Assembly (NCBI RefSeq): GCF_000577815.1
Contig: NZ_CBYM010000028.1
Span: forward strand, 1 to 44,039
Length of the DNA stretch: 44,039 bases
Source: Clostridium saudiense
GTDB taxonomy: Bacteria; Bacillota; Clostridia; Clostridiales; Clostridiaceae
Reading direction: 5' to 3'
Shown piece by piece: positions 43,944 to 44,039 of the stretch (position 1 is the first letter of the stretch; every line of letters starts with the position of its first letter). Under the pieces are notes generated by a model, which ran no database searches, had not been told where the DNA came from, and was given only the letters and a program-made list of their open reading frames with translations. A program made the position numbers and the translations under genes.

Positions 43944-43985
43944 ATATAAATATCTGGACCTTGAAGGTCCAGATATTTATATTAT
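43943..43985 (+). terminator. Terminator of the ClpP-like gene
   Basis: Nearly perfect stem of about 19 bp centred on 43963 (TATCTGGACCT / AGGTCCAGATA and flanking A/T pairs), beginning at the stop codon and followed by an AT-rich tail. Confidence 0.88.
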
Positions 43986-44039
43986 TTATTCTAAAGCTTA
44001 TTCCTCATATTACTTTATCAATATTTAATTTATTTAGGG

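Overview
The window is very AT-rich DNA with short intergenic gaps, strong AGGAGG-type ribosome binding sites, many U-tailed hairpin terminators and Firmicute-type gene content (LPXTG surface proteins, NEAT domains, AgrA/AgrC-like regulators, a c-di-GMP-II riboswitch). It looks like a chromosomal segment of a Clostridium sensu stricto species. The species itself cannot be fixed from the sequence. No rRNA, tRNA, CRISPR array, phage or insertion sequence was seen. A near-consensus promoter at the left edge points out of the window and may serve an rRNA or tRNA operon.

Layout. 1-6.4 kb is housekeeping: a MATE exporter, a U32-family protein, alanine racemase, a fused MsrA-MsrB repair enzyme and a uracil-DNA-glycosylase-like protein. 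6.6-14.1 kb is a minus-strand purine catabolism cluster of the selenium-linked type: ygeY, ygeW, arcC, ssnA and a selenium-dependent xanthine dehydrogenase, the last preceded by a short in-frame leader ORF. 14.4-17.3 kb holds a small unknown protein and a broken LPXTG-anchored pectinesterase whose 5' leader still carries an apparently intact c-di-GMP-II riboswitch with an overlapping terminator. 17.5-25.1 kb is a Fur-box-controlled haem acquisition operon: a four-NEAT sortase substrate, a one-NEAT membrane protein, an IsdE-like lipoprotein, a permease, an ATPase and a surface FMN-binding protein, followed by an ApbE flavin transferase. A divergent AraC-type regulator flanks it.

26-40 kb is rich in signalling. 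It has a CPBP membrane protease, a HAD phosphatase, a histidine kinase with an ABC-substrate-binding-like sensor, a large duplicated J-like/TPR protein, an AgrA/AgrC-like pair without agrB or agrD, an orphan PAS kinase that shares its C-terminal tail with the first kinase, and a small CWC protein. It also has a chimeric wreck in which a beta-propeller sensor kinase has lost its middle and its phospho-acceptor and is joined to the last third of a MATE gene. 39.4-44 kb carries an M20 amidohydrolase with an HTH regulator and a dyad over its candidate promoter, a pyridoxamine kinase, a radical SAM protein and a ClpP paralogue with an Asn in place of the catalytic Asp.

The most interesting points are: the riboswitch kept in front of a decayed surface enzyme; the coupling of haem uptake to flavinylated-protein chemistry; the partial purine cluster with a leader ORF; the duplicated J-like/TPR protein; and the two-deletion chimera. 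All functional calls are by recognition of motifs and gene order, without database searches.
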